64,000 nt of DNA from SZAS-103 sp038316385 (GCA_038316385.1 JBBQAN010000007.1:62001-126000); one strand, 5' to 3'. Shown: positions 41,627 through 51,700, counted from the first letter of the stretch. Program-made: numbers and translations. Notes: generated by a model not told the origin, from the letters alone.

Positions 41627-42691
41627 ATGGATTTTGACCGCTATGACCGCGTGCGCCCGATTCGCTGGCTTGGCGATCGGCTGGAGTTACTCGATCAGCG
41701 GCTATTGCCGTTCCAGGTCGCGTACGTCGCATGCAACGATTCGGATGCAGTCGCGTCGGCCATCCGCGATCTGATCGTGCGCGGCGCGCCGGCAATCGGC
41801 ATTGCCGCTGCGTGGGGGGCTGTGCTCGCTGCACAAGCGTTGGGCAAGCGCGTCGTGTCCGGCGCCGAGGCGCTGATCGCGATGGAATCAGCGCTTGATC
41901 GCCTGCAGGCTGCACGCCCGACCGCAGTGAATCTTGCATGGGCGTTGCGCCGGATGCGCAGCGTTCTGGACGATGCAGGCAACGATTGGTTGCAACTCAT
42001 CCAGGCTGAGGCGCTGGCAATCGCCACCGAGGACCTCGCCGCAAATCGACGCATGGGCGAAACTGGCGCGACGTTGATCGAACCTGGATCCGGCGTCCTC
42101 ACCCATTGCAATACCGGCTCGCTCGCAACCGCAGGATTCGGCACGGCGCTCGGGGTGATTCGTGCCGGAGTCGCCAGTGGGCGTATCGCGCACGTATTTG
42201 CTGGCGAAACGCGTCCGTGGTTGCAGGGCGCTCGACTGACTGTGTGGGAATTGTTGCAGGACGGTATCGAAGCGACCCTGATCGCAGATTCTGCAGCCGC
42301 GCATCTGATGGCGACCGGGCAGGTGCAATGGGTCGTCGTTGGTGCGGATCGCATCTGCGCGAACGGCGATGTCGCCAACAAGATCGGCACCTGCCAGCTT
42401 GCGATCGTCGCCCGCCACCACGGCGTCAAGTTCATGGTTGTCGCGCCGTCCTCAACCGTTGACATGCGCACTGCGACGGGCGCGGACATCGAAATCGAGA
42501 TGCGCGATCCGTCCGAATTGCTCGACGTTGCCGGTGTACGCCATGTCGCCGATGGGGTATCGGCATGGAATCCGGTATTCGATGTGACGCCTGCAGAATT
42601 GATCGATGCGATCGTCACCGAACGCGGCGTCATCAAGGCTCCGGTTCCGGCGAAAATGGAAACTCTGTTCGGATCGATGTCAAGCGTCTAA
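41627..42691 (+). CDS. mtnA: Methylthioribose-1-phosphate isomerase
   Basis: MtnA isomerises 5-methylthioribose-1-phosphate to methylthioribulose-1-phosphate in methionine salvage from methylthioadenosine. The 354-aa product shows IRDLIVRGAPAIGIAAAWG, the catalytic Cys in LTHCNTGSLATAGFGTALG, and the catalytic Asp in VVGADRICANGDVANKIGT. I chose ATG 41627 over the TTG two codons upstream. It is the only salvage enzyme here apart from the putative final aminotransferase at 22.4 kb. It is followed by gyrA on the same strand with its own promoter. Confidence 0.95.
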   Translation: MDFDRYDRVRPIRWLGDRLELLDQRLLPFQVAYVACNDSDAVASAIRDLIVRGAPAIGIAAAWGAVLAAQALGKRVVSGAEALIAMESALDRLQAARPTAVNLAWALRRMRSVLDDAGNDWLQLIQAEALAIATEDLAANRRMGETGATLIEPGSGVLTHCNTGSLATAGFGTALGVIRAGVASGRIAHVFAGETRPWLQGARLTVWELLQDGIEATLIADSAAAHLMATGQVQWVVVGADRICANGDVANKIGTCQLAIVARHHGVKFMVVAPSSTVDMRTATGADIEIEMRDPSELLDVAGVRHVADGVSAWNPVFDVTPAELIDAIVTERGVIKAPVPAKMETLFGSMSSV

Positions 42692-42737
42692 GTGTCTGTT
42701 TTTCAGACGTATCCACGCCCTCTGAAATGCGCATTTC

Positions 42738-42746
42738 TGCTACAAT
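42738..42746 (+). promoter_or_regulatory. Extended -10 promoter of gyrA
   Basis: TGCTACAAT (42738-42746) is an extended -10 element (TGn plus TACAAT). No strong -35 is present, as often with extended -10 promoters. The predicted transcript start is about 65 nt before the gyrA ATG, and the site lies between mtnA and gyrA. Confidence 0.55.
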
Positions 42747-42819
42747 TTCCGTTTGTTGAACGCGTCTGGCGATGGCTTGTATGTCGGGACGTTTTTTGCT
42801 TATCAAAACGGAAGAACGC

Positions 42820-45453
42820 ATGACCGAACACGCGAAGGAAATCATCCCCGTCAATCTTGAAGACGAGATGCGCAAGAGTTACCTCGATTACGCGATGAGC
42901 GTGATCGTGGGGCGCGCACTGCCGGATGTCCGTGATGGTCTGAAACCCGTGCATCGGCGCGTGTTGTACGCGATGAGCGAACTCGGCGCGCACAGCAACA
43001 AACCCTATTACAAGTCCGCGCGCATCGTCGGCGACGTGATCGGCAAGTTCCATCCACATGGCGATCAGTCCGTTTACGACACACTTGTGCGCATGGCGCA
43101 GCCGTTCTCGCTGCGCTATCTGCTGGTGGACGGGCAGGGCAACTTCGGTTCGGTCGACGGCGACTCCGCGGCTGCCATGCGTTACACCGAAGCGCGCATG
43201 GCGAAACTCACGCATGAGTTGATGGCCGACATCGACAAGGACACCGTCGATTTCCAGCCGAACTACGACGAAAAGGAAATGGAACCGACGGTGATGCCGT
43301 CACGCTTCCCGAACCTGCTGGTCAATGGTTCGGCCGGTATCGCGGTCGGCATGGCGACCAACATTCCGCCGCACAACCTGTCTGAAATCATTGATGCGGT
43401 CGTCGCGCTGATCGAGGATCCCGAAATCGATGTCCCCGGTTTAATGCAACACGTGCCCGGCCCTGATTTCCCGACCGCCGGCATCATCAACGGCGCTGCA
43501 GGCATCCATGCGGCGTATCACACCGGTCGCGGTCGCATCCTGATCCGCGCAACTACAGAAATCGAAATCGACGAATCGAACGGTCGCGAATCGATCATCG
43601 TCACCGAGTTGCCATATCAGGTGAACAAGGCGCGATTGATCCAGGCCATCGCCGAATTGCACAAGGAAAAAAAGATCGAAGGCATCGCCCCCGATGGTTT
43701 GCGCGACGAGTCCGACAAGGACGGTATGCGCATCTATATCGAACTCAAGCGCGGCGAATCGGCCGAGGTATTGCTCAACAACCTCTACCAGCAGACCCAG
43801 ATGCAGGTGACTTTCGGCATCAACATGGTCGCGTTGGTCGATGGCCGTCCGCGCGTGCTGAACCTCAAGGACATGCTCGTCGCATTCGTGCGCCATCGTC
43901 GCGAAGTCGTCACCCGCCGCACGATTTTCGAAGTGCGCAAGGCGCGCGCGCGCGCACACATCCTCGAAGGACTCACCGTCGCGCTCGCGAACATCGACGA
44001 GATGATCGAGCTGATCAAGACCTCGCAGAATCCGCAGATCGCGCGCGAACGCTTGCAGACACGACGCTGGGAGCCGGGACTCGTCGGTGCGTTACTCGCC
44101 AGCGCGGGCGCGGACGCGTCGCGGCCTGAAGAACTGGATCGCGCTTTCGGGCTGCATGCGGACGGCATCGATGCCAATGGACAGCCGGTCAAGGCAGGCT
44201 ACCAATTGTCCGAGACGCAGGCGAAAGAAATCCTCGAGATGCGCCTGAACCGCCTGACCGGGCTGGAACAGGACAAGCTCACCGATGAATACCGTTTGCT
44301 GCTTGACACTATCCGCGGACTGATCGAAATCCTCGAGAATCCCGATCGCCTGCTCGCGGTGATCCGCACGGAACTTGCGAACATCAAGGAAGAGTTCGGC
44401 GACAAGCGCCGCACCGAGATCCGCGCGAGCCAGGAAGATCTCGACATCCTCGACCTGATCGTGCCGGAAGACGTTGTCGTCACGCTCTCGCACACCGGTT
44501 ATGCCAAGCGCCAGCCGGTCAGCCTGTATCGCGCGCAAAAGCGTGGCGGGCGTGGGCGTTCGGCGACGACAGTCAAGGACGAGGATTCCGTCGATCGGCT
44601 GTGGATCGCGAACACGCACGACACCCTGCTCACATTCACCAGCGCAGGGCGTGTGTTCTGGCTCAAGGTGTATCAATTGCCGGATGCGAGCCCGGGATCG
44701 CGCGGTCGGCCGATCATCAACTGGCTGCCGCTGGAAGCCGGCGAACAGGTACAGGCCGTGTTGCCGGTGCGCGAATTCGCCGACGATCGTTATGTGTTCT
44801 TCGCGACGCGTGCGGGCACGGTCAAGAAAACGCCGCTGTCGGATTTCTCGCGTCCGCGAACGAGCGGCATCTGGGCGATCAATCTCGACGAAGGCGATGG
44901 TTTGGTTGACGTGCAACTCACCGATGGCGCCCGCGATGTGATGTTGTTCGCATCGAACGGCAAGGCCGTGCGTTTTGCCGAGGATGCGGTGCGTTCGATG
45001 GGCCGTACCGCGCATGGCGTGCGCGGCATCCGTCTGGCCGCCGCCGCGCAGGTGCAGAGCCTGATCGTGGTGGAAGGCGATGGCGACATCCTGACCGCGA
45101 GCGAAAATGGTTTCGGCAAGCGCACCCCGGTTGAAGCGTATCCGCGCAAGGGTCGCGGCACGCAGGGCGTGATCGCGCTCGCGGCGAGCGCCCGCAATGG
45201 TTCCTTGGTCGGCGCGATCCAGCTTTCCGAAGCGCACGAAATCCTTCTGATTTCTGACAAGGGAACTTTGGTGCGCACACGTGCGTCGGAAGTCTCGCAA
45301 GTCGGTCGCAATACCCAGGGCGTGACCCTGATGCGCGTTGGCGATGGCGAGAAACTCATCGCTTTGCAACGTGTGGATGCGCTGGCTATCGTCGATGAAA
45401 CTGATGACAACGCGGAAGTCGGCGACAGTGAAGGCGCGATGCCCCCCGCGTAA
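42820..45453 (+). CDS. gyrA: DNA gyrase subunit A
   Basis: GyrA performs DNA breakage and rejoining in the supercoiling gyrase. The 877-aa product starts MTEHAKEIIPVNLEDEMRKSYLDYAMSVIVGRALPDVRDGLKP, the exact family N-terminus, which decides ATG 42820 over the upstream in-frame ATG. The catalytic Tyr is Tyr122 (AAMRYTEARM), and the GyrA box is QKRGGRG with the six-bladed C-terminal beta-pinwheel and an acidic tail. The quinolone-resistance-determining region reads HPHGDQSVYDTL, with Gln at position 83 (E. coli Ser83) and Asp87 kept. The next gene begins 45 bp downstream. Confidence 0.97.
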   Translation: MTEHAKEIIPVNLEDEMRKSYLDYAMSVIVGRALPDVRDGLKPVHRRVLYAMSELGAHSNKPYYKSARIVGDVIGKFHPHGDQSVYDTLVRMAQPFSLRYLLVDGQGNFGSVDGDSAAAMRYTEARMAKLTHELMADIDKDTVDFQPNYDEKEMEPTVMPSRFPNLLVNGSAGIAVGMATNIPPHNLSEIIDAVVALIEDPEIDVPGLMQHVPGPDFPTAGIINGAAGIHAAYHTGRGRILIRATTEIEIDESNGRESIIVTELPYQVNKARLIQAIAELHKEKKIEGIAPDGLRDESDKDGMRIYIELKRGESAEVLLNNLYQQTQMQVTFGINMVALVDGRPRVLNLKDMLVAFVRHRREVVTRRTIFEVRKARARAHILEGLTVALANIDEMIELIKTSQNPQIARERLQTRRWEPGLVGALLASAGADASRPEELDRAFGLHADGIDANGQPVKAGYQLSETQAKEILEMRLNRLTGLEQDKLTDEYRLLLDTIRGLIEILENPDRLLAVIRTELANIKEEFGDKRRTEIRASQEDLDILDLIVPEDVVVTLSHTGYAKRQPVSLYRAQKRGGRGRSATTVKDEDSVDRLWIANTHDTLLTFTSAGRVFWLKVYQLPDASPGSRGRPIINWLPLEAGEQVQAVLPVREFADDRYVFFATRAGTVKKTPLSDFSRPRTSGIWAINLDEGDGLVDVQLTDGARDVMLFASNGKAVRFAEDAVRSMGRTAHGVRGIRLAAAAQVQSLIVVEGDGDILTASENGFGKRTPVEAYPRKGRGTQGVIALAASARNGSLVGAIQLSEAHEILLISDKGTLVRTRASEVSQVGRNTQGVTLMRVGDGEKLIALQRVDALAIVDETDDNAEVGDSEGAMPPA

Positions 45454-45497
45454 CCGCATTTCTGCATAATCGGATACTGAACTGACGAGGATGAAGC

Positions 45498-47612
45498 ATG
45501 ACGCGGATGCGCGTTTGGCAATGTTCGATGCTGCTGGTGGTTGCCTTATCAGCAATCGCGATTCCATGCATCGCGTTGGCGACCCCGCCCGAGGTGACGT
45601 CGGCACCCGTGGGTAGCGCAGGCGCGTCGCCGGGCGTATTGCCCGAAGCTGCCGGTAGCAGGATCGCAGCAGCCCGCGACGCGGTGCTGCCGTATGTGGT
45701 CAGCATCCTTACCGTCAGTGAAAGTTACCAGCAGGGCGAACCCACGCTCAGCGTGTCCAGCGGCAGTGGCACGGTGATTACTCCGCAGGGCCACATCATC
45801 ACCAATGCGCACGTAGTCGAGAAGGGCAAGGCGTTTCGCGTTGTCTTCGCCGATGGCCGCGAATTGCCGGCCAAGCTGATCGGTGAAGACACCTTGTCCG
45901 ACCTCGCCGTATTGCAGGCGCTACCGCCGAAGCCCGAGGTGTTTCGTCATGCCGAATTCGCGACCGCGAACGAATTGCAGGCCGGTGACACAGTGCTCGC
46001 GATGGGCGCGCCCTGGGGTTTGTCGAACTCGATGAGCGCTGGCATCGTCAACAATCCGCGGCGCCTGCTGGTGTCGCTGTTCGACGACGAAGCCGATTAC
46101 GAAGACACGCTTGGCCCCGATCTTCCGACTGGTCGTTATTACGCGTGGATCCAGCACGACGCAGCGATCGCGCCTGGCAATTCCGGTGGCCCGCTGGTGG
46201 ATGCGAACGGCCGCATTGTCGGCGTGAATGCGCGCGGCATGGTGTTCGGCGGCGATCTGGCGTTCGCGATTCCGGGACCGGACGCCGCAAAGGTCGCCCA
46301 AGCGCTGATCGAGCATCACTTCGTGCAACGCGCGTATCTTGGTTTCCGGTTGCGGTCGTTGAAAGGCACAAACGTTTCCAACGGGGTGCTTCTCAATGCT
46401 GTCGATCGCGACTCGCCTGCCGAGCACGCGGGCTTGCGCGTCGGCGATTTGTTGCTGACGCTCGATGGGCGTGCGGTAAGCGCGCCGCAACCGATCGATG
46501 TGCCAGGGCTGCAACGCGACATCGCGGAGTTGCCGATCGGTAAAGCCATCACGCTCGGCATCGAGCGCGATGGCAAGCGATCGGAGGTCAAGTTGACCAC
46601 GGCATCGTATCCACGCGACGGCAGCGATGAAGTCGGCTACGCGGCATTCGGCGTGTCGTTGCGCCAACTCACCGCAGCGATGGCGCGTCGGCGCGGGCTC
46701 GATTTCAAAGACGGATTGATCCTCACCGGCCTGCGTCCGGGCGGCCCGGGCTCGACCGCGCGTCCCGCTTTGCAAGCCGGGGATGTGTTGCGTTCAATTG
46801 GCGGCAAACCCGTGCGCACGCTTGCCGATCTGAAATCGTGGCAGGACAAGCCGGCGAAAATCGAGCCGTTGCTGATTGGATTTCAGCGCCAGGGCGAGGA
46901 TCTGTTGACCACGCTGCGGCCAAGTTACGGCGATCGTTCGCGTACGCCATTGCCGGAGTTGCCAAATGCGTGGTCAGGCGTGGAAGTGCAGCCGGTGACC
47001 ACATCGCTCGCGACCGCGTTCGACGAAAGCGCTGCCGGCTACCGGATCAGCCGCGTGTACCCGGGCAGCCCTCTTGGAGCTGCCGGCGCGCAGATCGGCG
47101 ATCTGGTCACTGCGATCAACGACAAGCAGATGAAGCCGAGCAGCGATAACAACACCGATGCATTCGATCAGGCCGTACGCGAACTTGAAGTCGGCCAGCC
47201 CGCAAAGTTCGGCATTTTGCACGGCACCCATGCGAGTGTGTTGACAGTCAAACTCACGGCGTCGCCGGTCGAGGCATCGGGACTCAAGACCCTGCAAGTC
47301 AGCAAACTGCGCATCCAGGCGCGCGAGCTGAGTTTCTACGATCGCGTTGCGCGGCACTTGCCTGCCGACCAGAGCGGCGTATACATCGACAACGTGGAAA
47401 GCGGCGGCCCGGGCGGCCTGGCGCACATCAAGGGCGGCGATATCGTGCTCTCGCTTGATGGTCATGCGACTCCCGATCTTGATGCGTTCAGCGCCGCGCT
47501 CGCGTTGGCCTTGAAATCGCACACGCAGGCGATTCCGATCCGGGTCGTGCGCGGCGCCGAAGTCCGTCTTCTGTTCCTCGATCGCAGCTGGATGCAGGAG
47601 AAGACTCCGTGA
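45498..47612 (+). CDS. HtrA/DegP-type serine protease with four PDZ-like modules
   Basis: A 704-aa exported serine protease of the S1C (DegP/HtrA) type. After a signal peptide (residues 1 to about 28) the protease domain carries the full triad: His in IITNAHVVEKG, Asp in TLSDLAVLQAL, Ser in APGNSGGPLVD. Then come four PDZ-like segments, roughly residues 280-370, 380-470, 490-590 and 600-700, each with a variant of the carboxylate-binding loop (YLGFRL, FGVSLR, WSGVEV, GVYIDNV) and a GDLLLTLDG-type strand. Canonical DegP has two. Ribosome binding site GAGG with seven-base spacing. The 3' end forms the first copy of a junction duplication with the next gene. Confidence 0.85.
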   Translation: MTRMRVWQCSMLLVVALSAIAIPCIALATPPEVTSAPVGSAGASPGVLPEAAGSRIAAARDAVLPYVVSILTVSESYQQGEPTLSVSSGSGTVITPQGHIITNAHVVEKGKAFRVVFADGRELPAKLIGEDTLSDLAVLQALPPKPEVFRHAEFATANELQAGDTVLAMGAPWGLSNSMSAGIVNNPRRLLVSLFDDEADYEDTLGPDLPTGRYYAWIQHDAAIAPGNSGGPLVDANGRIVGVNARGMVFGGDLAFAIPGPDAAKVAQALIEHHFVQRAYLGFRLRSLKGTNVSNGVLLNAVDRDSPAEHAGLRVGDLLLTLDGRAVSAPQPIDVPGLQRDIAELPIGKAITLGIERDGKRSEVKLTTASYPRDGSDEVGYAAFGVSLRQLTAAMARRRGLDFKDGLILTGLRPGGPGSTARPALQAGDVLRSIGGKPVRTLADLKSWQDKPAKIEPLLIGFQRQGEDLLTTLRPSYGDRSRTPLPELPNAWSGVEVQPVTTSLATAFDESAAGYRISRVYPGSPLGAAGAQIGDLVTAINDKQMKPSSDNNTDAFDQAVRELEVGQPAKFGILHGTHASVLTVKLTASPVEASGLKTLQVSKLRIQARELSFYDRVARHLPADQSGVYIDNVESGGPGGLAHIKGGDIVLSLDGHATPDLDAFSAALALALKSHTQAIPIRVVRGAEVRLLFLDRSWMQEKTP

Positions 47613-47662
47613 TCCGCAGCTCATTCCTCGATCGCAGTTGGCTGCAGGAGAAAGCTACATGA
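47574..47662 (+). repeat. Imperfect 39-bp direct repeat at the protease gene junction
   Basis: Copy 1 (47574-47612) covers the last 12 codons and stop of the protease gene; copy 2 (47624-47662) lies just after it, offset by 50 bp. They match at 33 of 39 positions by eye. Copy 2 contains GCAGGAG (47644-47650), the ribosome binding site of the next gene, and ends in the ATGA of its start codon. Read in the protease frame, copy 2 would still encode FLDRSWLQEKAT-stop, like the genuine C-terminus FLDRSWMQEKTP. Confidence 0.9.
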
Positions 47663-48663
47663 CATTTCAGAGCATTCCGTTTCGAATGGTGGCGGCGACT
47701 GCATTGCTGATGGCTCTCGTACCCATCGCATCGCAGGCCGCGACGCCGAGTGCAGATGAAGACACGGCGCGCGAATTCAAAATCGTGATGCAGAAGCGCG
47801 GCGACACTGCGGTGCCGGTGAAGTTTGTGATGTCGGTCTCGGGCATGGGCAGCGAACAGCAGCAGGAAGGGCAGACGCAGGGCACGCTGGTATCGGACGA
47901 TGGCTTGATTCTGGTGCCTGGACGCGTGGTCAGCCTCAACCTTGGATCGTTCGCGCGCGGTGATGCGAACAGTGGCTTGGGCGGCGGCGCGCCGTCCGCG
48001 AAATCCGGGCAGTTCCGGGTCCGCTTGGCGGGCAGCGAGGAATGGCTGCCAGCGGATCTGGTCACCCGCGATACCGAACTCGGCATCGCGTGGCTGCGCC
48101 TTCGGCATCCTGCTGGAAAGCTTCCGTTCGTGGATTTCAGCGACGCGGCCGAGGTTGCCGTAGGCACACAGTTGTTTACTGTCATGCGCACGTCGGATCA
48201 ATTCGGCAGCGTACCAATCGTGCGCGCGGGCTATGTGCTTGGCGAAACCACGGTGCCGCGCACTAGCTTCCTGATCGATGGCTCGCCCGGCGTGGCTTTC
48301 GACGGCGACGGCAAACCCGCAGGCTACGTGGACGTGGATCTGGCGGCGATGATGCGTTCGCGTTCATCGTCGGGCAGCATCGGTATGGATATGGGCGATT
48401 CGGTGTTCAGCATGACGCCAGCGGCTCGCCTCGGACGCGCCACTGCGCAAGCTGCGGTGTTACCGGTCGTGAAGTCGTCGGATGCGGACGATGCCGACGT
48501 GCTGCCAGAGCCGAAGCCTGCGCTGCCGTCGCATAAACACGGCGTCGCCGTGCCGACAGCTCCGGATGCGGATCCGGCGAAGCCTGCGATCACGCCGACG
48601 CCGGTCGATCCGATCACGAAAGATTCGGCGCCTGCGAATCTTGCCGGCCCGAAAAAACACTAG
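47659..48663 (+). CDS. Exported trypsin-fold protein with lost catalytic triad
   Basis: A 334-aa secreted protein related to the upstream protease but without a protease triad. A signal peptide ends near SQA-ATPS (residue about 26). The body aligns with the chymotrypsin-like domain: GTLVSDDGLILVPGRVVS stands where SGTVITPQGHIITNAHVV is expected (His replaced by Arg), RDTELGIAWLRLR replaces LSDLAVL (Asp replaced by Glu), and IDGSPGVAFDGDGKPAGYV replaces GNSGGPLVDANG (no Ser-Gly-Gly). The tail is Pro/Ala-rich. It has no PDZ domain. A regulatory or substrate-binding pseudoprotease role is inferred; the alignment is by eye. Confidence 0.7.
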   Translation: MTFQSIPFRMVAATALLMALVPIASQAATPSADEDTAREFKIVMQKRGDTAVPVKFVMSVSGMGSEQQQEGQTQGTLVSDDGLILVPGRVVSLNLGSFARGDANSGLGGGAPSAKSGQFRVRLAGSEEWLPADLVTRDTELGIAWLRLRHPAGKLPFVDFSDAAEVAVGTQLFTVMRTSDQFGSVPIVRAGYVLGETTVPRTSFLIDGSPGVAFDGDGKPAGYVDVDLAAMMRSRSSSGSIGMDMGDSVFSMTPAARLGRATAQAAVLPVVKSSDADDADVLPEPKPALPSHKHGVAVPTAPDADPAKPAITPTPVDPITKDSAPANLAGPKKH

Positions 48664-48691
48664 CGCGACTGTCCGGTTTTTCGTGCGAATA

Positions 48692-48742
48692 CGTTCGCGC
48701 ACTAAAGCATGAAAATCCCGCACCTTGCAGCGTTCGCGCACT
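48692..48742 (+). repeat. Direct repeat upstream of the alpha-2-macroglobulin gene
   Basis: The 12-mer CGTTCGCGCACT occurs at 48692-48703 and again at 48731-48742, 39 bp apart start to start. The second copy is directly followed by CTATACT, which contains a -10-like TATACT (48744-48749). Two identical sites at this spacing could be an operator pair for the macroglobulin-pbpC unit, but no matching -35 is seen. Confidence 0.45.
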
Positions 48743-48774
48743 CTATACTTTCCCCAATCTCGGGGGAGACAACG

Positions 48775-51700
48775 ATGCGCGCAGGTTCGGTCTGGTCATT
48801 CGATTCCATTGGATCGCGCACGTGTATCGCGTCGCTGCTGATCGCGCTCGCCTTGCTCGGCGGCTGCAAACGCAGCGCCGAATCGGTGCCGGCGGTGCAG
48901 GGCGCGATGCCGACGCAGGGAATCGATGCGCGCACGGTGCCGAAAGGTTTTGCGTTGTTGTCGGCGTATCCGGACAGCAAGTCCGAGCAACTCGCGATCG
49001 CGCTCGAGTTCACCCGACCGATCGTCGGTTCGCAGAATTTCGACAGTCTTGTCAGCGTGACCGATGCGAATGGCGCAGTGGTGAAGGGAAGCTGGTCGCT
49101 TGAAGAGAACAACAAGGTATTGCGTTTCCCGTACGTGCAGCCGGCGCTGAAATACACGGTGAAGATCGACGGCAAGCTTGCCGCCGCAGATGGCAACACC
49201 CTCGGTCACGACATCACCCAGGAGGTCTATACTGGCCCGCTTGATCCGGTCGTCGGCTTCGCATCGCAGGGCAGCGTGTTGCCTGCGCGCGATTCACGCG
49301 GCTTGCCGGTGGTGTCGGTCAACGTGCCGGAAGTCGATGTGGAATTCTTTCGCGTGCAGGACAAGAAGCTCTCGACCTTCTATTCGCAATACCAGCGCGG
49401 CGGGCAGAAGGATAGCTACGAGCTTGATGAGGACTACGACAAGCACACACCAATCTCAAAGATGGCCGACTCGGTCTATCTCAATCGCTTCGTGCTCGGC
49501 GGCAAGGAGAACGAGCGAGTGCTCACTTATCTGCCGATCCAGACCATCGATGAATTGAACAAGCCCGGCCTGTATTTCGCCGTGATGAAACCCGCAGGGC
49601 ATTTCAAGAACGGTTACCAGACCGCGTTGTTCTACGTCAGCGACATCGGCCTGCACGCGCGCGCGTACAAGGACAAGATGTTCGTGCATACCGCGTCGCT
49701 GCAAACCGGTGCGGCGATTCCCGGGGTCGAATTGCAGGTGCTCGACAAGTCCGGCGAACCCGTCGTCAAGGCGAAGACGGATGACGCGGGCAACGCATTG
49801 ATTGCCTACACGCTCGACAGCACGCAGGTCATGGTCGCGCGCCATGGCAGCGACACCTCGTTGCTGCCGTTCAACCAGCCCGCGCTGGATTTGTCCGAAT
49901 TCGAAGTCGCCGGTCGCAAGCAGGCATGGTTCGACGTGTTCTCGTGGTCGGGACGCGATCTGTATCGCCCGGGTGAAACCGTGCGGTTGTCGGCATTGAT
50001 GCGTGATTACGACGGCAAATCCATCAAGCCACAGCCACTGTTTCTTGTGCTCAAGCAACCCGACGGGAAGGAGTTCCTGAAGACCAGACTCGATCCGCAA
50101 ACGCTCGGTTATTACGCATGGACGTATGTGATGCCGTTCGATGCGCCGACCGGCCGCTGGCAAGTCGAATTCCGTGCGACGCCGGACGGCAAGGATGTCG
50201 TCGATGCGTTCACCTTGCGCATCGAGGAGTTTCTGCCCGAACGTATGAAGCTCGACCTCGATGCAGCGCAGACCGTCGTGCATTCGGGCGAGCCGCTGAA
50301 ACTCAAGGCGACCGCCGCGTATCTGTATGGCGCGCCTGCAGACGGCAATCGTTTCACCGCGCGGCTCGCGGTGAGTCCGGATCAGCATCCGTTCGCAGGA
50401 AATGCGGCCGATGCCAGCAAGGCGAATGCGACCAAGGCTGCCATCGGCAATGCCGATGCGTACAAGGGCTGGTTCTTCGGCGATCCAACGATCGCGTTGC
50501 CGAAGGATGCGAAAGAGATCATCGATGAGAAATTCGACGATAAGGGCGTGTATGCGCAGGACATCGCGTTGCCAGCTGAAGCTGCCGCTGCCAAAGCGCC
50601 GGTTTCGATCGTCGTTTCCGGAAGCGTTTATGAAACCGGTGGGCGCACGGTGACACGCACGCTCAAGCGCACGTTGTGGCCGGCGAACACGCTGGTCGGC
50701 GTGCGTCCGCTGTTCGACGACAAGGACGGCGCATCGCCGAACGGCAATGCAGGCTTCGAGATCATTCGCGTGGATGCGAGCGGCAAGCGCGTGCCGGCGA
50801 GCGGATTGAAAGTCAATCTCGTACGCGAACATCGCGACTACATCTGGCGCTGGAGCGACAACGCGTGGGATTACGATTTCACCAGCCGCTTCGACACCAT
50901 CACCACCAGGACTGTCGATGTTTCGGCAAGCACCAGCGCAAAAGTCGATTTCCCGGTGGAGTGGGGCGAGTACCGGCTGGAAGTGCTTGATTCCGAAACT
51001 GGCCTGACCAGTCGCTATCCGTTCAAGGCAGGCTGGAGTTGGAACGACCAGAACCGCGGACTTGATGCGCGTCCCGACAAGGTCAAGCTCGCGCTCGACA
51101 AGACCTCGTACAAGGCTGGCGACACGTTGAAGGTCACCATCACGCCGCCGCAACCAGGCAAAGGTTTGCTGCTAGTCGAGAGCGATCATTTGCTGACGAC
51201 GATGATGATCGATGCTAAGTCAGGAGCGACGTTCGAGATTCCGGTCACCGCCGATTGGGAACGCCATGATGTCTATATCACTGTGCTGGTGTTCCGCGGC
51301 GGCTCCGCAACTGAAAAAACCACGCCGGCGCGCGCAGTCGGCGTTGCCCACGTGCCGATGGGTCGCGCCGATCGCGAAGTAAAAGTCACCCTCAGCGCAC
51401 CGCAACAGATGCTGCCCGAACGCCAGTTGCCGGTGACGATCAAGGCGCCGCAACTCGCGGGCAAGCAGGCTTATGTCACCGTTTCGGCGGTCGATGTCGG
51501 CATTCTCAACATCACCCGTTTCCCGGTACCCGATCCGATCGCGTATTTCTTCTCACCACGCCGGCTCGGCATTGATGCATACGACATCTATGGGCGTGTG
51601 ATCGAGAGCTTCGAAGGCGGTACCGCAAAGTTGCGCTTCGGCGGCGACCAGGCGCTCGGCCCGTTGCCGCAGGCGCGACGCCCCACCGCGCACGTGCAGA

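Noticed and set aside
42694..42708. Small hairpin GTCTG/CAGAC after mtnA considered as a terminator
   Set aside because: Only five base pairs with T residues in the loop and no following T-tract.
42772..42819. Upstream ATG start for gyrA
   Set aside because: It would add 16 residues before the conserved MTEHAKEI start; ATG 42820 gives exact residue numbering (Tyr122, Gln83).
49456..51153. 565-codon open frame antisense to the alpha-2-macroglobulin gene
   Set aside because: Covered by a fully supported gene with lipobox and thioester motif; no family match.
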